This document shows positions 40,193 through 48,930 of a DNA stretch of 64,000 bases, piece after piece. Source of the stretch: Bacteroidia bacterium. Its GTDB lineage: Bacteria > Bacteroidota > Bacteroidia > Cytophagales > Flammeovirgaceae. Position 1 is the stretch's first letter. Each line of letters opens with the position of its first letter. A program made the translations under genes and the position numbers. The stretch covers positions 1 to 64,000 of the forward strand of contig JAUIAB010000012.1 of NCBI GenBank assembly GCA_030425505.1. Reading direction: 5' to 3'. Below the pieces are notes generated by a model, which saw only the letters and a list, made by a program, of their open reading frames with translations, did not search any database and was not told where the DNA came from.

Positions 40193-40963
40193 TTATAATG
40201 GATTAGCTTGTAAGAAACTCTCTACCTGAGAGTTAAATACTTTAGGATGTTCCATCATTGGAGCATGTCCGCATTTATCAATAAACTTTAAGGTTGAGTT
40301 AGGAATTAATTCATTAAACTCATGCCCAACCCTAGGAGGAGTTATTGTATCATTTAGCCCCCACACTAAAAGTGTAGGCATGTTGATTTGAGGCAGATCT
40401 TTAGCCATGTTATGCCTTTGTGCTGATCTGGCAATTATTATGATTTTTTGGCACTTAGCTAGGCTTCCAATTATTTCAAAAACTTCATCCACTAATTCTT
40501 TAGTTGCATGTTTAGGGTCATAGAAGGTATAGCCAACTCTTTCTTTAATGTAATCATAATTCCCCCTTTTTGGATATGACCCTCCCATCGTATTCTCAAA
40601 TAACCCAGAGCTACCAGTAAGTATAAGCCTTTTAAAAAGTAGAGGCTGTTCAATAGCTAATATAAGACCCACATGTCCTCCGAGGGAGTTTCCTAAGATT
40701 GTAATTTCAGATAAACCCTTGAATTCTATAAATTTTTTCACAAAATCTACTAAGCCATCTAAGCCAGTTTCCTTTAATGGAAGAGTATATATGGGCATCA
40801 TAGGAATAATGACTTTGTAATTATTCCTAAAATTATCAGTTACATCATTCCAGTTGCTTAAAGCTCCAAAGAGTCCGTGTAGTAAGAGTAGAGGTTTCCC
40901 TTCTCCTACTTCTATATATGTGAACCCTCCTTCTTGCTTGAGGTCATTGTTGTTAATTGCCAT
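40193..40963 (-). CDS. Alpha/beta hydrolase
   Basis: A 256-residue serine hydrolase of the alpha/beta fold. It has the oxyanion strand LLLHGLFGALSNW, nucleophile Ser93 in GNSLGGHVG, an acid near LLVWGLNDTITPP and the catalytic His in CGHAPMMEHP. No signal peptide, so it is cytoplasmic. The substrate, probably an ester, cannot be predicted. It is first in a run with the CBS protein and NAD kinase (10 and 1 base gaps). Confidence 0.88.
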   Translation of the reverse strand: MAINNNDLKQEGGFTYIEVGEGKPLLLLHGLFGALSNWNDVTDNFRNNYKVIIPMMPIYTLPLKETGLDGLVDFVKKFIEFKGLSEITILGNSLGGHVGLILAIEQPLLFKRLILTGSSGLFENTMGGSYPKRGNYDYIKERVGYTFYDPKHATKELVDEVFEIIGSLAKCQKIIIIARSAQRHNMAKDLPQINMPTLLVWGLNDTITPPRVGHEFNELIPNSTLKFIDKCGHAPMMEHPKVFNSQVESFLQANPL

Positions 40964-41093
40964 TTATTTTACTACTTGTATTTAATGCTTTTTAAACATT
41001 TTATGTAAAGCTATCTTTTAATGATAATTATTTAAAATCCTTTAAGCAATTTTGTTTTCGATAAGTTGTTTTTTTCTTTTTTAGTCAATATTT

Positions 41094-42278
41094 ATGAGTG
41101 AAGTTAGTTTTGATAATACTCAAATTGCATTTGAAAGCTATGATAAAGGCAAGCTAAAGAAAGCTTTGCTATTATTTTCTATTATGAATAGGAAGTTTCT
41201 GTCTGATATTGGCACTTCAATTGTAAGGTTATTTTTGAAATTGCACCTGCCTGTTAAAGGTATTATCAAGAAAACTCTTTTTCAGCAGTTTTGCGGAGGT
41301 GAATCTATTGAAGAATGTAAAAAGGTTATTAAAAAGTTAGACAGTTACAATATTGGGACTATTTTAGATTTTTCTATTGAAGGGAAAGAGAATGCTAGCA
41401 GTTCTTTTTTTAAAAAAGTAGAACAAGAGATACTTAATACAATCAATATTGCCAGTGATAATAAATCTATTCCCTTTTGTGTTTTTAAACTATCTGGCTT
41501 AGCCTCTTTTTCTCTACTTGAAAAGATTCAAAGTAAAAAAGAATTAACTATGAATGAGAAAAAGGCATTTGAAGAGGTTAAAAGCAGAGTTGAAAATATT
41601 TGTAGTCATGCGCACGATAAAAATGTTAGAATATTTATAGATGCTGAGGAAAGTTGGATACAAAAGACAATTGACCAAATAGCTGTGGAAATGATGATAC
41701 GATTTAATAGAAAGACTCCCATTGTTTTTAATACATATCAGCTTTACCTGAAAGAAAAACTTGGTCAGTTAAAAGATGACTTTGGTATAGCAAAAAAAGA
41801 AGGCTTTTTTTTAGGTGCAAAGCTTGTACGTGGAGCTTATCTAGACAAAGAAAGAGCTAGAGCTAGAGAAAAAGGTTATGATGACCCAATACAACCTAAC
41901 AAAAGCTCTACAGATAATGATTTTAACAGTGCTGTTATTTTTTGCTTGGATAATGTCGAACATACGGCTTTTTGTTTGGGAACACATAATGAAGAAAGTT
42001 GTAAGTTGCTAACTGAGCATATGGCTAAAAAAGGAATAGATAATGATCATTCTTTTGTTTTTTATTCTCAGCTCTATGGAATGAGCGATCATATTTCTTT
42101 TAATTTATCTAACAGTGGTTTTAATGTTGCTAAGTATGTTCCGTACGGCCCCATAAAAGAGGTGATGCCTTATTTATTTAGAAGAGCTGAAGAAAATAGC
42201 GGCATTTCTGACCAGGGTAGCAGAGAGCTAAACATTATTAAAAAAGAGTTACAGAGAAGAAAATCAGTTGAAACATGA
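41094..42278 (+). CDS. Proline dehydrogenase
   Basis: This flavoenzyme oxidises proline to pyrroline-5-carboxylate, the first step of proline use. The 394-residue monofunctional form shows the TIM-barrel motifs FCVFKLSGLAS, KLVRGAYLDKERARA (near 246), CLGTHNEESC and YGPIKEVMPYLFRRAEEN. The last contains the Arg residues that hold proline. Length is normal for the Bacteroidota enzyme without the second (P5C dehydrogenase) domain. It is a single gene with an AT-rich upstream region. Confidence 0.93.
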   Translation: MSEVSFDNTQIAFESYDKGKLKKALLLFSIMNRKFLSDIGTSIVRLFLKLHLPVKGIIKKTLFQQFCGGESIEECKKVIKKLDSYNIGTILDFSIEGKENASSSFFKKVEQEILNTINIASDNKSIPFCVFKLSGLASFSLLEKIQSKKELTMNEKKAFEEVKSRVENICSHAHDKNVRIFIDAEESWIQKTIDQIAVEMMIRFNRKTPIVFNTYQLYLKEKLGQLKDDFGIAKKEGFFLGAKLVRGAYLDKERARAREKGYDDPIQPNKSSTDNDFNSAVIFCLDNVEHTAFCLGTHNEESCKLLTEHMAKKGIDNDHSFVFYSQLYGMSDHISFNLSNSGFNVAKYVPYGPIKEVMPYLFRRAEENSGISDQGSRELNIIKKELQRRKSVET

Positions 42279-42354
42279 GGTAACCACTTTCATAATTGAG
42301 TTGTTTAAAAATTTAGTTTGACTAAATTGCAATAACCTTAGCAAGAATTATTTT

Positions 42355-43029
42355 ATGGTGTTTACGATAAGAAAAGCGCTTTTTTTTATTTGCCTCCCTT
42401 TTATTTTACAAATATTTATTAGTCAAAAAGTTACAGCTCAAAAGCCTGTTTTTTTAGTAGAAGCGGGTGTTGGGTCAAGCATTTACTTTGGTGATTTATC
42501 TAAAAAAGGAGATAAGCTATCTTCCATTTTTACTGTTTCTGCTATTCGGAAATTGGGTGATAGAAGTAATTTGAAGCTAAACGTTTCTTTTGGAAGTATT
42601 ACTGGCTCAAATAGATCTTTTTCTGTAGAAGGATTTTTTCCTAATACTTTTTTTAAAACGAATCTTTTTATTGTTGAACCTTCTTTCCAGTTTTCTTTCT
42701 TTCAAAAAGATGGTTTATCTATTTTCTTATCTCAAGGTATTGGCTTCCTTACTTTTGATCCTAAAGATGATAATAGCAATTCTTTAGCTGACAATAGCAC
42801 AACTAGAGCTGATGGTGAAACTTACAGAAACCTCTCAATTGCATTTCCAACAGGGCTGGGTGTTCAAAAGGTTTTAAAGTCTGGTTTTGGTTTTGGCTTT
42901 TCTTTAAAGCTCTACAATTCTTTAACAGATTATCTAGATAATATTTCTGAGTTAGGTGATTCAAAAAATAAAGATAATTTTTTATCTACTAGCTTTAGTT
43001 TATTAATTCCTTTGAAGTTTGGTAGGTAA
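42355..43029 (+). CDS. Outer-membrane beta-barrel protein
   Basis: A 224-residue exported protein. The signal peptide ends at VTAQKP. The rest alternates strands rich in Phe, Ser and Gly (EAGVGSSIYFGDLSKKGD, SGFGFGFSLKLYNSL). It is similar in pattern to the two barrels at 37.1-38.5 kb, with an early Tyr-Phe-Gly-Asp motif (IYFGDL) like the YFGDIA of DUF6089. It probably forms an eight-stranded barrel. No function is known. It follows proline dehydrogenase after 76 bases. Confidence 0.7.
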   Translation: MVFTIRKALFFICLPFILQIFISQKVTAQKPVFLVEAGVGSSIYFGDLSKKGDKLSSIFTVSAIRKLGDRSNLKLNVSFGSITGSNRSFSVEGFFPNTFFKTNLFIVEPSFQFSFFQKDGLSIFLSQGIGFLTFDPKDDNSNSLADNSTTRADGETYRNLSIAFPTGLGVQKVLKSGFGFGFSLKLYNSLTDYLDNISELGDSKNKDNFLSTSFSLLIPLKFGR

Positions 43030-43031
43030 GG

Positions 43032-44297
43032 TTACTTATCTATTTTTTCCAATTGCTTTTTTATTTCTTTATTCAAACTTTCATTTGAAGATAGCTTTAA
43101 TGCATGCTCAAAAGATTTTTTAGCCAAAAAATCTTTTTCATTATTTGAATATGCTACGCCCAGGTAATAATGAAGCTTTGCACTGTTTGGGAAAAGATCA
43201 ATTGCAGAAGAAGCATGTTCTTGCATTAGATTGAAGTTTATTGTTTTCAAATCTATTTCTATTAGTTCTTCCCATGCTTTATAGTTGTTTCCATTTATTT
43301 TGAGTGCTTGAAAGTAAGCTTTCCCAGCTTCTATATAGTGTTTAGTAGCTTTTAGTAAGTCGGCATATACTAATTGAGCGCTTTCTTGTTCATGATATTT
43401 TTTGGCGAGTACTGATGCTAGCTCTAAAGCTGTAATAGAGTCTTTTTTTTCTAATAATCCTCTAATAATGCTTTCTTTTTCTAAGAATTTTATATCATCA
43501 CTTTCAATTAATTCTTTTAGTGCTATTTTTTTCGAGGTGTCAGAATCATCAATAGGGTAAATTTTTGTTTTTAGTATGGCTATTTTTTCATTTTCCGGGT
43601 CTTTCTTTTCTAGTTTTTGAAACTCTTTTTCTGCTTTTATACTATCTTTTTCTTCAAGCAGATAGTGAATATATTCTATAGAAACGTTGACGTTCCCTAG
43701 CTGATTTTCAATTAGTTTAACCCATTCCTCTATTGCTTTTTCTTTTTGATTTAGTTGCTGGTAAATCTTTATTTTTCCCTTAGATATATCTTCTGAAACG
43801 CCATATTTCTCTTCAATTTCCCCATATGTATTCAATGCTTTATTAAAGTTTTTATTCTTTAAATAAAGCTCTGCTAGCTTTCTATGCTCCTCTATTCTCA
43901 TGAAGTCTCTTTTGTTTTTCTCTAGCAGCTCAATGGCTTTATTTAGTTTTCCTTTTTTTTTATAAAAACTGAGCAAAAAAGATTTATAGTGATTATTAGC
44001 TAAATCACCTTTAAATGCTTTTTCAGCAAATTCTTCTGCCTCTGTTTCTTTACCTAATGCCAAATAGCTTTGAGCTAGTTTAAAATTTATAGCAGCATTT
44101 TGTTTATCCTTTTTTGTAAGAATTGTAAAGTGATCAATCGCTTTTTTATAATCCTCTAATTGATAAAACTTTAGCCCTTCTAAAAAAATAGATTCGTCAT
44201 CTATTTTCTCATAGCTAGTATTTTTTTGACCGTATAGATTAGTTATAGCCAAAAAAATTAATATGAAGTGATAGGTTTTTGATTTATGGTTTTTCAT
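43032..44297 (-). CDS. Exported TPR-repeat protein
   Basis: A 421-residue protein that starts with a signal peptide ending NLYGQKN and then consists almost entirely of tetratricopeptide repeats. Examples are AINFKLAQSYLALGKETEA, AKLHYYLGVAYSNNEKDF and many Lys-rich helices. It should act as a protein-binding scaffold in the periplasm or at the outer membrane. I chose the Met at 44297. The extra seven residues available upstream would put a Cys and Lys before the signal peptide. It converges on the barrel gene with a 2-base gap. Confidence 0.78.
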   Translation of the reverse strand: MKNHKSKTYHFILIFLAITNLYGQKNTSYEKIDDESIFLEGLKFYQLEDYKKAIDHFTILTKKDKQNAAINFKLAQSYLALGKETEAEEFAEKAFKGDLANNHYKSFLLSFYKKKGKLNKAIELLEKNKRDFMRIEEHRKLAELYLKNKNFNKALNTYGEIEEKYGVSEDISKGKIKIYQQLNQKEKAIEEWVKLIENQLGNVNVSIEYIHYLLEEKDSIKAEKEFQKLEKKDPENEKIAILKTKIYPIDDSDTSKKIALKELIESDDIKFLEKESIIRGLLEKKDSITALELASVLAKKYHEQESAQLVYADLLKATKHYIEAGKAYFQALKINGNNYKAWEELIEIDLKTINFNLMQEHASSAIDLFPNSAKLHYYLGVAYSNNEKDFLAKKSFEHALKLSSNESLNKEIKKQLEKIDK

Positions 44298-44508
44298 AAA
44301 ACAAGCTTTTTTGGGCATCCTGAAAAGGGTAAAAAACGTTATTTATAATCATATATTCATTGAATATCAAAATTTATTTATTAATAATTAGGTTTAAGTT
44401 GAATGTAATTGGCTTATTTACCTTAAAAGTTATATTATTGAACGTTTTTATTATTTAGAAAAAATTTATTCTTTGCTTATCTGAGCAAATAATTTAATAT
44501 TTAGGAGT

Positions 44509-45069
44509 ATGGCTAACCCCCAAGATCATTTTAGTGTAAAAGCTTTTAAGGAAGAACTCAATGCAAATAGTATTTCATTGGCTTTTCAAGGGGTTTTTAC
44601 GCATGATATTTTGTCCTTGATAGGTCATAGTCTTAGGGATGCTCCAAATAATCAGATAATAAGTAAGAGGTTATTTGCTATTGCTATTGAAATGGCTCAA
44701 AACATTCATCATTATTCCGCAGAAAAAGTTTACTCTGAAAAGGATAGCAGAAAAATTGGAATTGGAATTATTGCGATTGGTGAAGACTATAAGCACCATC
44801 TTATCAGCTCAGGAAATTATATAGAAAGCAAGGATATTGAAAATATTATTGAAAGAAGTGACTTTATAAACCAGTTAGATGCGGATGAACTGAAAGAGTA
44901 CTATAGAGCACAAAGAAAGGCTCCTCAAAGAAAAGATAAGCCTGGGGCGAACCTTGGTTTTATCGATATGGTTAGAAAGTCTGGAAATCCTGTAGAAATT
45001 ACTATCAAGGATTCGAAAGATGAGAAATCATTTTTTATTTTGACTGTACGAGTAAATAAAGAAATCTAA
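44509..45069 (+). CDS. SiaB-like kinase (DUF6272 family)
   Basis: SiaB-type proteins are HATPase-like kinases or regulators that act on the SiaC phosphoprotein. The 186 residues have the N-box-like motif AIEMAQNIHHYS, a conserved IGIGIIAIGED strand and the C-terminal GANLGFIDMVRKSGNP segment (ATP-lid region). There is no signal peptide. The next gene, one base on, encodes a SiaC-like protein, so the pair is a partner-switching module. In Pseudomonas aeruginosa these proteins work with SiaA phosphatase and SiaD cyclase; no SiaD is visible here. Confidence 0.82.
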   Translation: MANPQDHFSVKAFKEELNANSISLAFQGVFTHDILSLIGHSLRDAPNNQIISKRLFAIAIEMAQNIHHYSAEKVYSEKDSRKIGIGIIAIGEDYKHHLISSGNYIESKDIENIIERSDFINQLDADELKEYYRAQRKAPQRKDKPGANLGFIDMVRKSGNPVEITIKDSKDEKSFFILTVRVNKEI

Positions 45070-45070
45070 T

Positions 45071-45448
45071 ATGGATAATTTCCACATAGAAGGATCTACA
45101 TATATCCCAACTATAGATTTCGACGCAGAGTCGGGGGTTTTGAATATTGAAGGGGAGTCTTATCATGAGTATACCATTGAGTTCTTTCAGCCTGTATTTG
45201 AGTGGTTAGAGAAGTTTTTATCTACTCCTGAGAGAGATGTGACTCTCAATTTTAAAATGACTTATTTTAATACCAGCTCTTCAAGACGTTTTTTAGAAAT
45301 TCTTACTATGCTTGAAGACTACCAGTTTGATAATAACGGTAATGTTGAGATAAATTGGTATTATGAAGAAAGTGATATTGATATGGAAGAAAGTGGTGAG
45401 GAATACTCTGATGATGTTGACTTACCTTTTAATTTAATCCCTTATTAG
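45071..45448 (+). CDS. SiaC-like phosphoprotein (DUF1987)
   Basis: A 125-residue STAS-like regulatory protein. Its switch residue is Thr68 in FKMTYFNTSSSRRF, the same position I recall for the phosphorylated Thr of Pseudomonas aeruginosa SiaC. Phosphorylation by SiaB would control binding to a target. The acidic C-terminus (ESDIDMEESGEEYSDD) is notable. It is cotranscribed with the SiaB-like gene and with the exported protein that follows. Confidence 0.85.
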   Translation: MDNFHIEGSTYIPTIDFDAESGVLNIEGESYHEYTIEFFQPVFEWLEKFLSTPERDVTLNFKMTYFNTSSSRRFLEILTMLEDYQFDNNGNVEINWYYEESDIDMEESGEEYSDDVDLPFNLIPY

Positions 45449-45455
45449 CGGTCGT

Positions 45456-45941
45456 TTGAAAATTTTTCTCTCTATTTTCTTTGTTCTTTTTATTTCCAGC
45501 TTTTCTAATGCTCAAAAGTATTTAGTGCTTGACAAGTATGGCAAAAAGCGCATAAAACTTCAAGAAGGGGATAATGTAATCTATACCCTTAAAAGTGAAA
45601 GTTATAGGTTTTACGATCATATAAGAAGCTTGAAAGATTCTACGGTATTATTTACCAACCAACCTTATGAGCTAAGATTAGATGAGTTTGATACTTTTTA
45701 TTTTAAAAGGAATATCTCTTCCATAAGAAAAGGACTTTCTTTTATTTCGGTAGGTTTTTTAGCTACTTCTCTTATAGATATTTCAATAAAAGATTTGGAA
45801 AACTACAATGCTAGAGATGGATTTATTATTGGTGGGAGTTTATTTGCTATAGGGCAACTTTTGAGGGCAATTCAATGGAAAAAGTTTAAGCTTAGAAGCA
45901 ATGCTAGAATTAGAATCTTAGATACTACTTTTAAAAAGTAA
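45456..45941 (+). CDS. Exported protein of unknown function behind SiaC
   Basis: A 161-residue protein beginning with a signal peptide (LFISSFSNAQKYLV). The rest is charged, with one later hydrophobic segment (FIIGGSLFAIGQLL). The start is the TTG at 45456, seven bases after the siaC-like stop; no ATG keeps the signal peptide. Its place in the SiaB-SiaC operon suggests an envelope role in that pathway, but nothing in the sequence confirms it. Confidence 0.55.
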   Translation: MKIFLSIFFVLFISSFSNAQKYLVLDKYGKKRIKLQEGDNVIYTLKSESYRFYDHIRSLKDSTVLFTNQPYELRLDEFDTFYFKRNISSIRKGLSFISVGFLATSLIDISIKDLENYNARDGFIIGGSLFAIGQLLRAIQWKKFKLRSNARIRILDTTFKK

Positions 45942-45955
45942 AAATATTTCTAAGT

Positions 45956-46846
45956 TTGATTTCTCCAGAAAAAACGCCCCTCGTAGAAATAAAAAGTGAT
46001 CTTACCGAAAAGGCAGGGGTAAAGCTTCTAATTAAAAGGGAAGACTTGAACAATAAGCTAGTTTCAGGAAATAAGTTGTGGAAGCTGAAATATAACCTTG
46101 AAGAAGCAAAAGCTCTTGGACATAAAATTGTCCTTACTTTTGGAGGAGCTTTTTCCAATCATTTGCTTGCAACGGCTGGGGCTGGTAAGCTAGCAGGTTT
46201 TAATACTATTGGTGTGGTAAGAGGAGAAAAACAAGACAATTTAAATCCTGTTTTGAAAAGGGTAACTGAACTGGGAATGAAGTTGCATTATGTTGATAGG
46301 TCAAACTATAGAAAGAAAATGCAGCCTCATTTTACTCAAGACCTTGAAAGAAACTTTAGAAACTTCTACCTAATTCCTGAAGGAGGATCTAATCACTTAG
46401 CAGTTAAAGGTTGCGCCGAATTTGCTCATACTTTACCAGATACGTTTGATTATTTGTGCTGCCCTTGCGGAACTGGAGGAACAATTGCTGGTTTGGCAAA
46501 AGGCTTAGCAAACAACTCTTCTTGTAAAGTCATTGGCTTCCCTATTTTGAAGAATGCTTTTTTTTTGGAGAAAGATATTTATAGCTTTTTGGAGGATAGT
46601 TCTTTTCAAAGAAACTGGCAACTCATTTATGATTATCACTTTGGAGGGTATGCTAAAAAGAATGATCAGCTAATAAATTTTATACATTCTTTTTTTAAGG
46701 ATTACTCAATTCCTCTGGACTGGATTTATACTGGAAAGATGATATTTGGTGTTTTTGATTTGATCGAGAAATCTTTTTTTGATAGAGGGTCAGTTATTAT
46801 TGCTGTTCATACTGGTGGAACGCAAACAGCTGGGGTTAATAGCTAA
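45956..46846 (+). CDS. PLP-dependent ACC deaminase/D-cysteine desulfhydrase family enzyme
   Basis: A 296-residue fold-type II PLP enzyme. The likely PLP Lys40 lies in SGNKLWKLKYN. The phosphate-binding Gly-rich loop is CPCGTGGTIAGLA, and FGGAFSNHLLATA is characteristic of the family. Substrates could be D-cysteine or 1-aminocyclopropane-1-carboxylate; the sequence alone does not decide. The start is a TTG at 45956, 14 bases after the preceding gene, so it likely belongs to that operon. It is cytoplasmic. Confidence 0.85.
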   Translation: MISPEKTPLVEIKSDLTEKAGVKLLIKREDLNNKLVSGNKLWKLKYNLEEAKALGHKIVLTFGGAFSNHLLATAGAGKLAGFNTIGVVRGEKQDNLNPVLKRVTELGMKLHYVDRSNYRKKMQPHFTQDLERNFRNFYLIPEGGSNHLAVKGCAEFAHTLPDTFDYLCCPCGTGGTIAGLAKGLANNSSCKVIGFPILKNAFFLEKDIYSFLEDSSFQRNWQLIYDYHFGGYAKKNDQLINFIHSFFKDYSIPLDWIYTGKMIFGVFDLIEKSFFDRGSVIIAVHTGGTQTAGVNS

Positions 46847-47238
46847 TGCGATAGTGAGAGTAATGTGCTAATATGATAATTAGGTTAATGTATTAATGAA
46901 ATATGTAGTAAATCTGCTTGTCTCTGTTTTCACCCATACTGTGCCTCTGGTTTTTAAAATAAATCACTTCTTTGCGAGATCAATTTACAAGTTATCTTTA
47001 ATCGTGCTAAAAGCATGATCAGCACCCTTGGCTAAGAGGGTAAGCCAAAGACCGAGGGGATTAGTAGGGTTGGTTCTGGCTTTGGCACCCGGGATGAGCT
47101 TTGCGAAAGGGTGCCCTATTTTTTCAAACCAAATTTGCTCGCTTCTTCAGGAAGAAAAATTTCATTTTATTTCGCAAGGGTTATTAATTGTAATCTCTTA
47201 TTTTTGGGTTTTTAAAAGATTTGTAAAGAAAGAAGTAT
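46847..47238. other. 392-base spacer before the E2 gene
   Basis: The stretch is AT-rich except for a GC-rich block at 47021-47117, which carries several helices and ends in a T-rich run (see the separate entry). A small CTTC/GAAG hairpin lies at 47141-47153. No protein-coding gene is supported. Confidence 0.6.
47004..47124 (+). ncRNA. GC-rich structured leader or terminator element upstream of the E2 gene
   Basis: By hand count about 57% of 47021-47117 is G or C, far above its surroundings. GCACCCTT (47022-47029) can pair with AAGGGTGC (47107-47114), and AAGCCA (47042-47047) with TGGCTT (47077-47082), forming a nested structure. The 3' AAGGGTGC overlaps GGGTGCC (47109-47115), which can instead pair with GGCACCC at 47084-47090. 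That second hairpin is followed by CTATTTTTT, as in an intrinsic terminator. Two exclusive folds resemble an attenuator or riboswitch, about 115 bases before the E2 start codon. I recognise no known family. Confidence 0.4.
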
Positions 47239-48846
47239 ATGGCGAAAGTTGTAAGAATGCCTAAGATGACGGATAGTATGGATGAGGGGACTTTGGTGAA
47301 GTGGCATAAGAAGGTAGGAGATTCTATTAAGTCTGGGGATATTATTGCCGAAATAGAAACAGATAAAGCGGTGATGGATTTTGAAGCAGATGAGGAGCTG
47401 GAGGGGAATTTGTTGCACATTGGAGTTAATGAAGGGGATAGTGTGCCCATAGATAAGTTAATCGCTATTATAGGTAAGAAGGGAGAATCTTTTGAGGCAT
47501 TATTAAAAGATGATGAAGGTGACTCGAGCAAAAGTAAGTCAGAAAGTATAAAGGAAAAGCAAGAGTTTTCTAGTGATGATCAAGGTGAAAGTAGTGTCAA
47601 AGCTATAAAAATGCCAAAAATGACGGACAGTATGGATGAAGGGACTTTGGTGAAGTGGCATAAGAAGGTAGGGGATTCTATTAAGTCTGGGGATATTGTT
47701 GCCGAGATAGAAACGGATAAGGCTACAATGGATTTTGAAGCAGATGAAGAACTTGAAGGTATGTTATTGTATATTGGTGTGGATGAAGGAGATAGCGTAC
47801 CTGTTGATAAGCTTATTGCTGTAATTGGTAATAAAGGAGATAGTTTTGAGCATTTGCTTAAAGGAGCTGATAACTCAAGCAGTGCTTCTTCAGAAACTTC
47901 CTCCTCAGAAGCTAGTAGTACTTCTAGTAAAACTGATATTACTACTAATAAAAAAGAGGTGAGTACTGGTGTAAGCTCTAATGAGAATGGTAGAATCAAA
48001 GCTTCTCCTTTGGCAAAAAGACTTGCTGAGGAAAAAGGATATGATCTGTCTCAGATTAATGGTAGTGGAGAAAATGGAAGGATTGTAAAAAGGGATATTG
48101 AAGCGTTTGAACCATCTGCTGTTGAGACTTCAAGTTCAAGTGCCATGCCTTCTATTGCAGGAGAAGAGTCTTATCAAGATATGAAGGTCTCTCAAATGAG
48201 AGGTGTTATTGCCAAAAGGCTTGCTGAAAGTAAGTATTCGGCGCCACATTTCTATCTCACTATTAATGTAGATATGGATAGAGCAATAGAGATTAGGAAA
48301 AGACTTAATGAAACTTCTCCTGTGAAGCTTTCTTTTAATGATTTGGTTATTAAAGCAACTGCTATGGCATTGAGAAAGAACCCAAAAGTTAATGCTTCCT
48401 GGCTAGGAGATAAGATAAGACAGTATAATCATATCCATATTGGGATGGCAGTAGCAATTGAAGATGGACTTATTGTTCCTGTCATTCGCTTTGCCGATGC
48501 TAAGTCTCTTTCTCAAATATCGAAGGATGCTAAGTCTCTAGGGCAAAAAGCAAAGGAGAGGAAACTGCAACCTGCTGAGTGGGAAGGTAATACATTTACT
48601 ATTTCCAATTTGGGCATGTTTGGTATTGATTCTTTTACTGCTATTATTAATCCTCCTGATGCTTGTATTCTAGCTGTTGGAGGAATAAGTCAAGTCCCTG
48701 TGGTAAAAAATGGAGAGCTTGTCCCTGGTAATGTTATGAAGTTGACTCTATCTTGTGACCATAGGGTTGTTGATGGTGCTGTTGGTTCAGCGTTTATGCA
48801 AACGCTTAAGGCTTATTTGGAAGATCCAGTGCAGATGTTGGTTTAG
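47239..48846 (+). CDS. pdhC: 2-oxoacid dehydrogenase E2 (dihydrolipoyl acetyltransferase), two lipoyl domains
   Basis: The E2 core of pyruvate or a related 2-oxoacid dehydrogenase moves acetyl groups from lipoyl arms to CoA. The 535 residues hold a first lipoyl domain with lipoyl Lys43 (ETDKAVMD) and a second with Lys161 (ETDKATMD). A Ser-rich linker and an E1/E3-binding domain at about 253-288 (KASPLAKRLAEEKGYD) follow. The catalytic domain carries the His508/Asp512 motif DHRVVDGA. The KMTDSMDEGT lipoyl start is typical of pyruvate-type E2. E1 and E3 genes are not in this window. Confidence 0.93.
   Translation: MAKVVRMPKMTDSMDEGTLVKWHKKVGDSIKSGDIIAEIETDKAVMDFEADEELEGNLLHIGVNEGDSVPIDKLIAIIGKKGESFEALLKDDEGDSSKSKSESIKEKQEFSSDDQGESSVKAIKMPKMTDSMDEGTLVKWHKKVGDSIKSGDIVAEIETDKATMDFEADEELEGMLLYIGVDEGDSVPVDKLIAVIGNKGDSFEHLLKGADNSSSASSETSSSEASSTSSKTDITTNKKEVSTGVSSNENGRIKASPLAKRLAEEKGYDLSQINGSGENGRIVKRDIEAFEPSAVETSSSSAMPSIAGEESYQDMKVSQMRGVIAKRLAESKYSAPHFYLTINVDMDRAIEIRKRLNETSPVKLSFNDLVIKATAMALRKNPKVNASWLGDKIRQYNHIHIGMAVAIEDGLIVPVIRFADAKSLSQISKDAKSLGQKAKERKLQPAEWEGNTFTISNLGMFGIDSFTAIINPPDACILAVGGISQVPVVKNGELVPGNVMKLTLSCDHRVVDGAVGSAFMQTLKAYLEDPVQMLV
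47260..47754 (+). repeat. Near-identical lipoyl-domain duplication within the E2 gene
   Basis: Bases 47287-47318 and 47320-47343 recur exactly at 47641-47672 and 47674-47697, with only one difference between the two blocks. The offset is 354 bases, or 118 codons. Flanking similarity runs from about 47260 to 47400 and from 47614 to 47754. Such DNA-level identity suggests recent duplication or gene conversion. Confidence 0.9.
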
Positions 48847-48930
48847 TCTTCGGAAAGTATTTTTAAACTTTTAGGGTTCAATTAATCTATCATTTGTATT
48901 AAAATTTATCCTAACAAGGAATAGTATTGC

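Noticed and set aside
47028-47264. Open frame of 78 codons overlapping the GC-rich element and the start of the E2 gene
   Set aside because: It runs through the structured segment in a frame that overlaps the first E2 codons, has no recognisable family, and its hydrophobic stretches look accidental.
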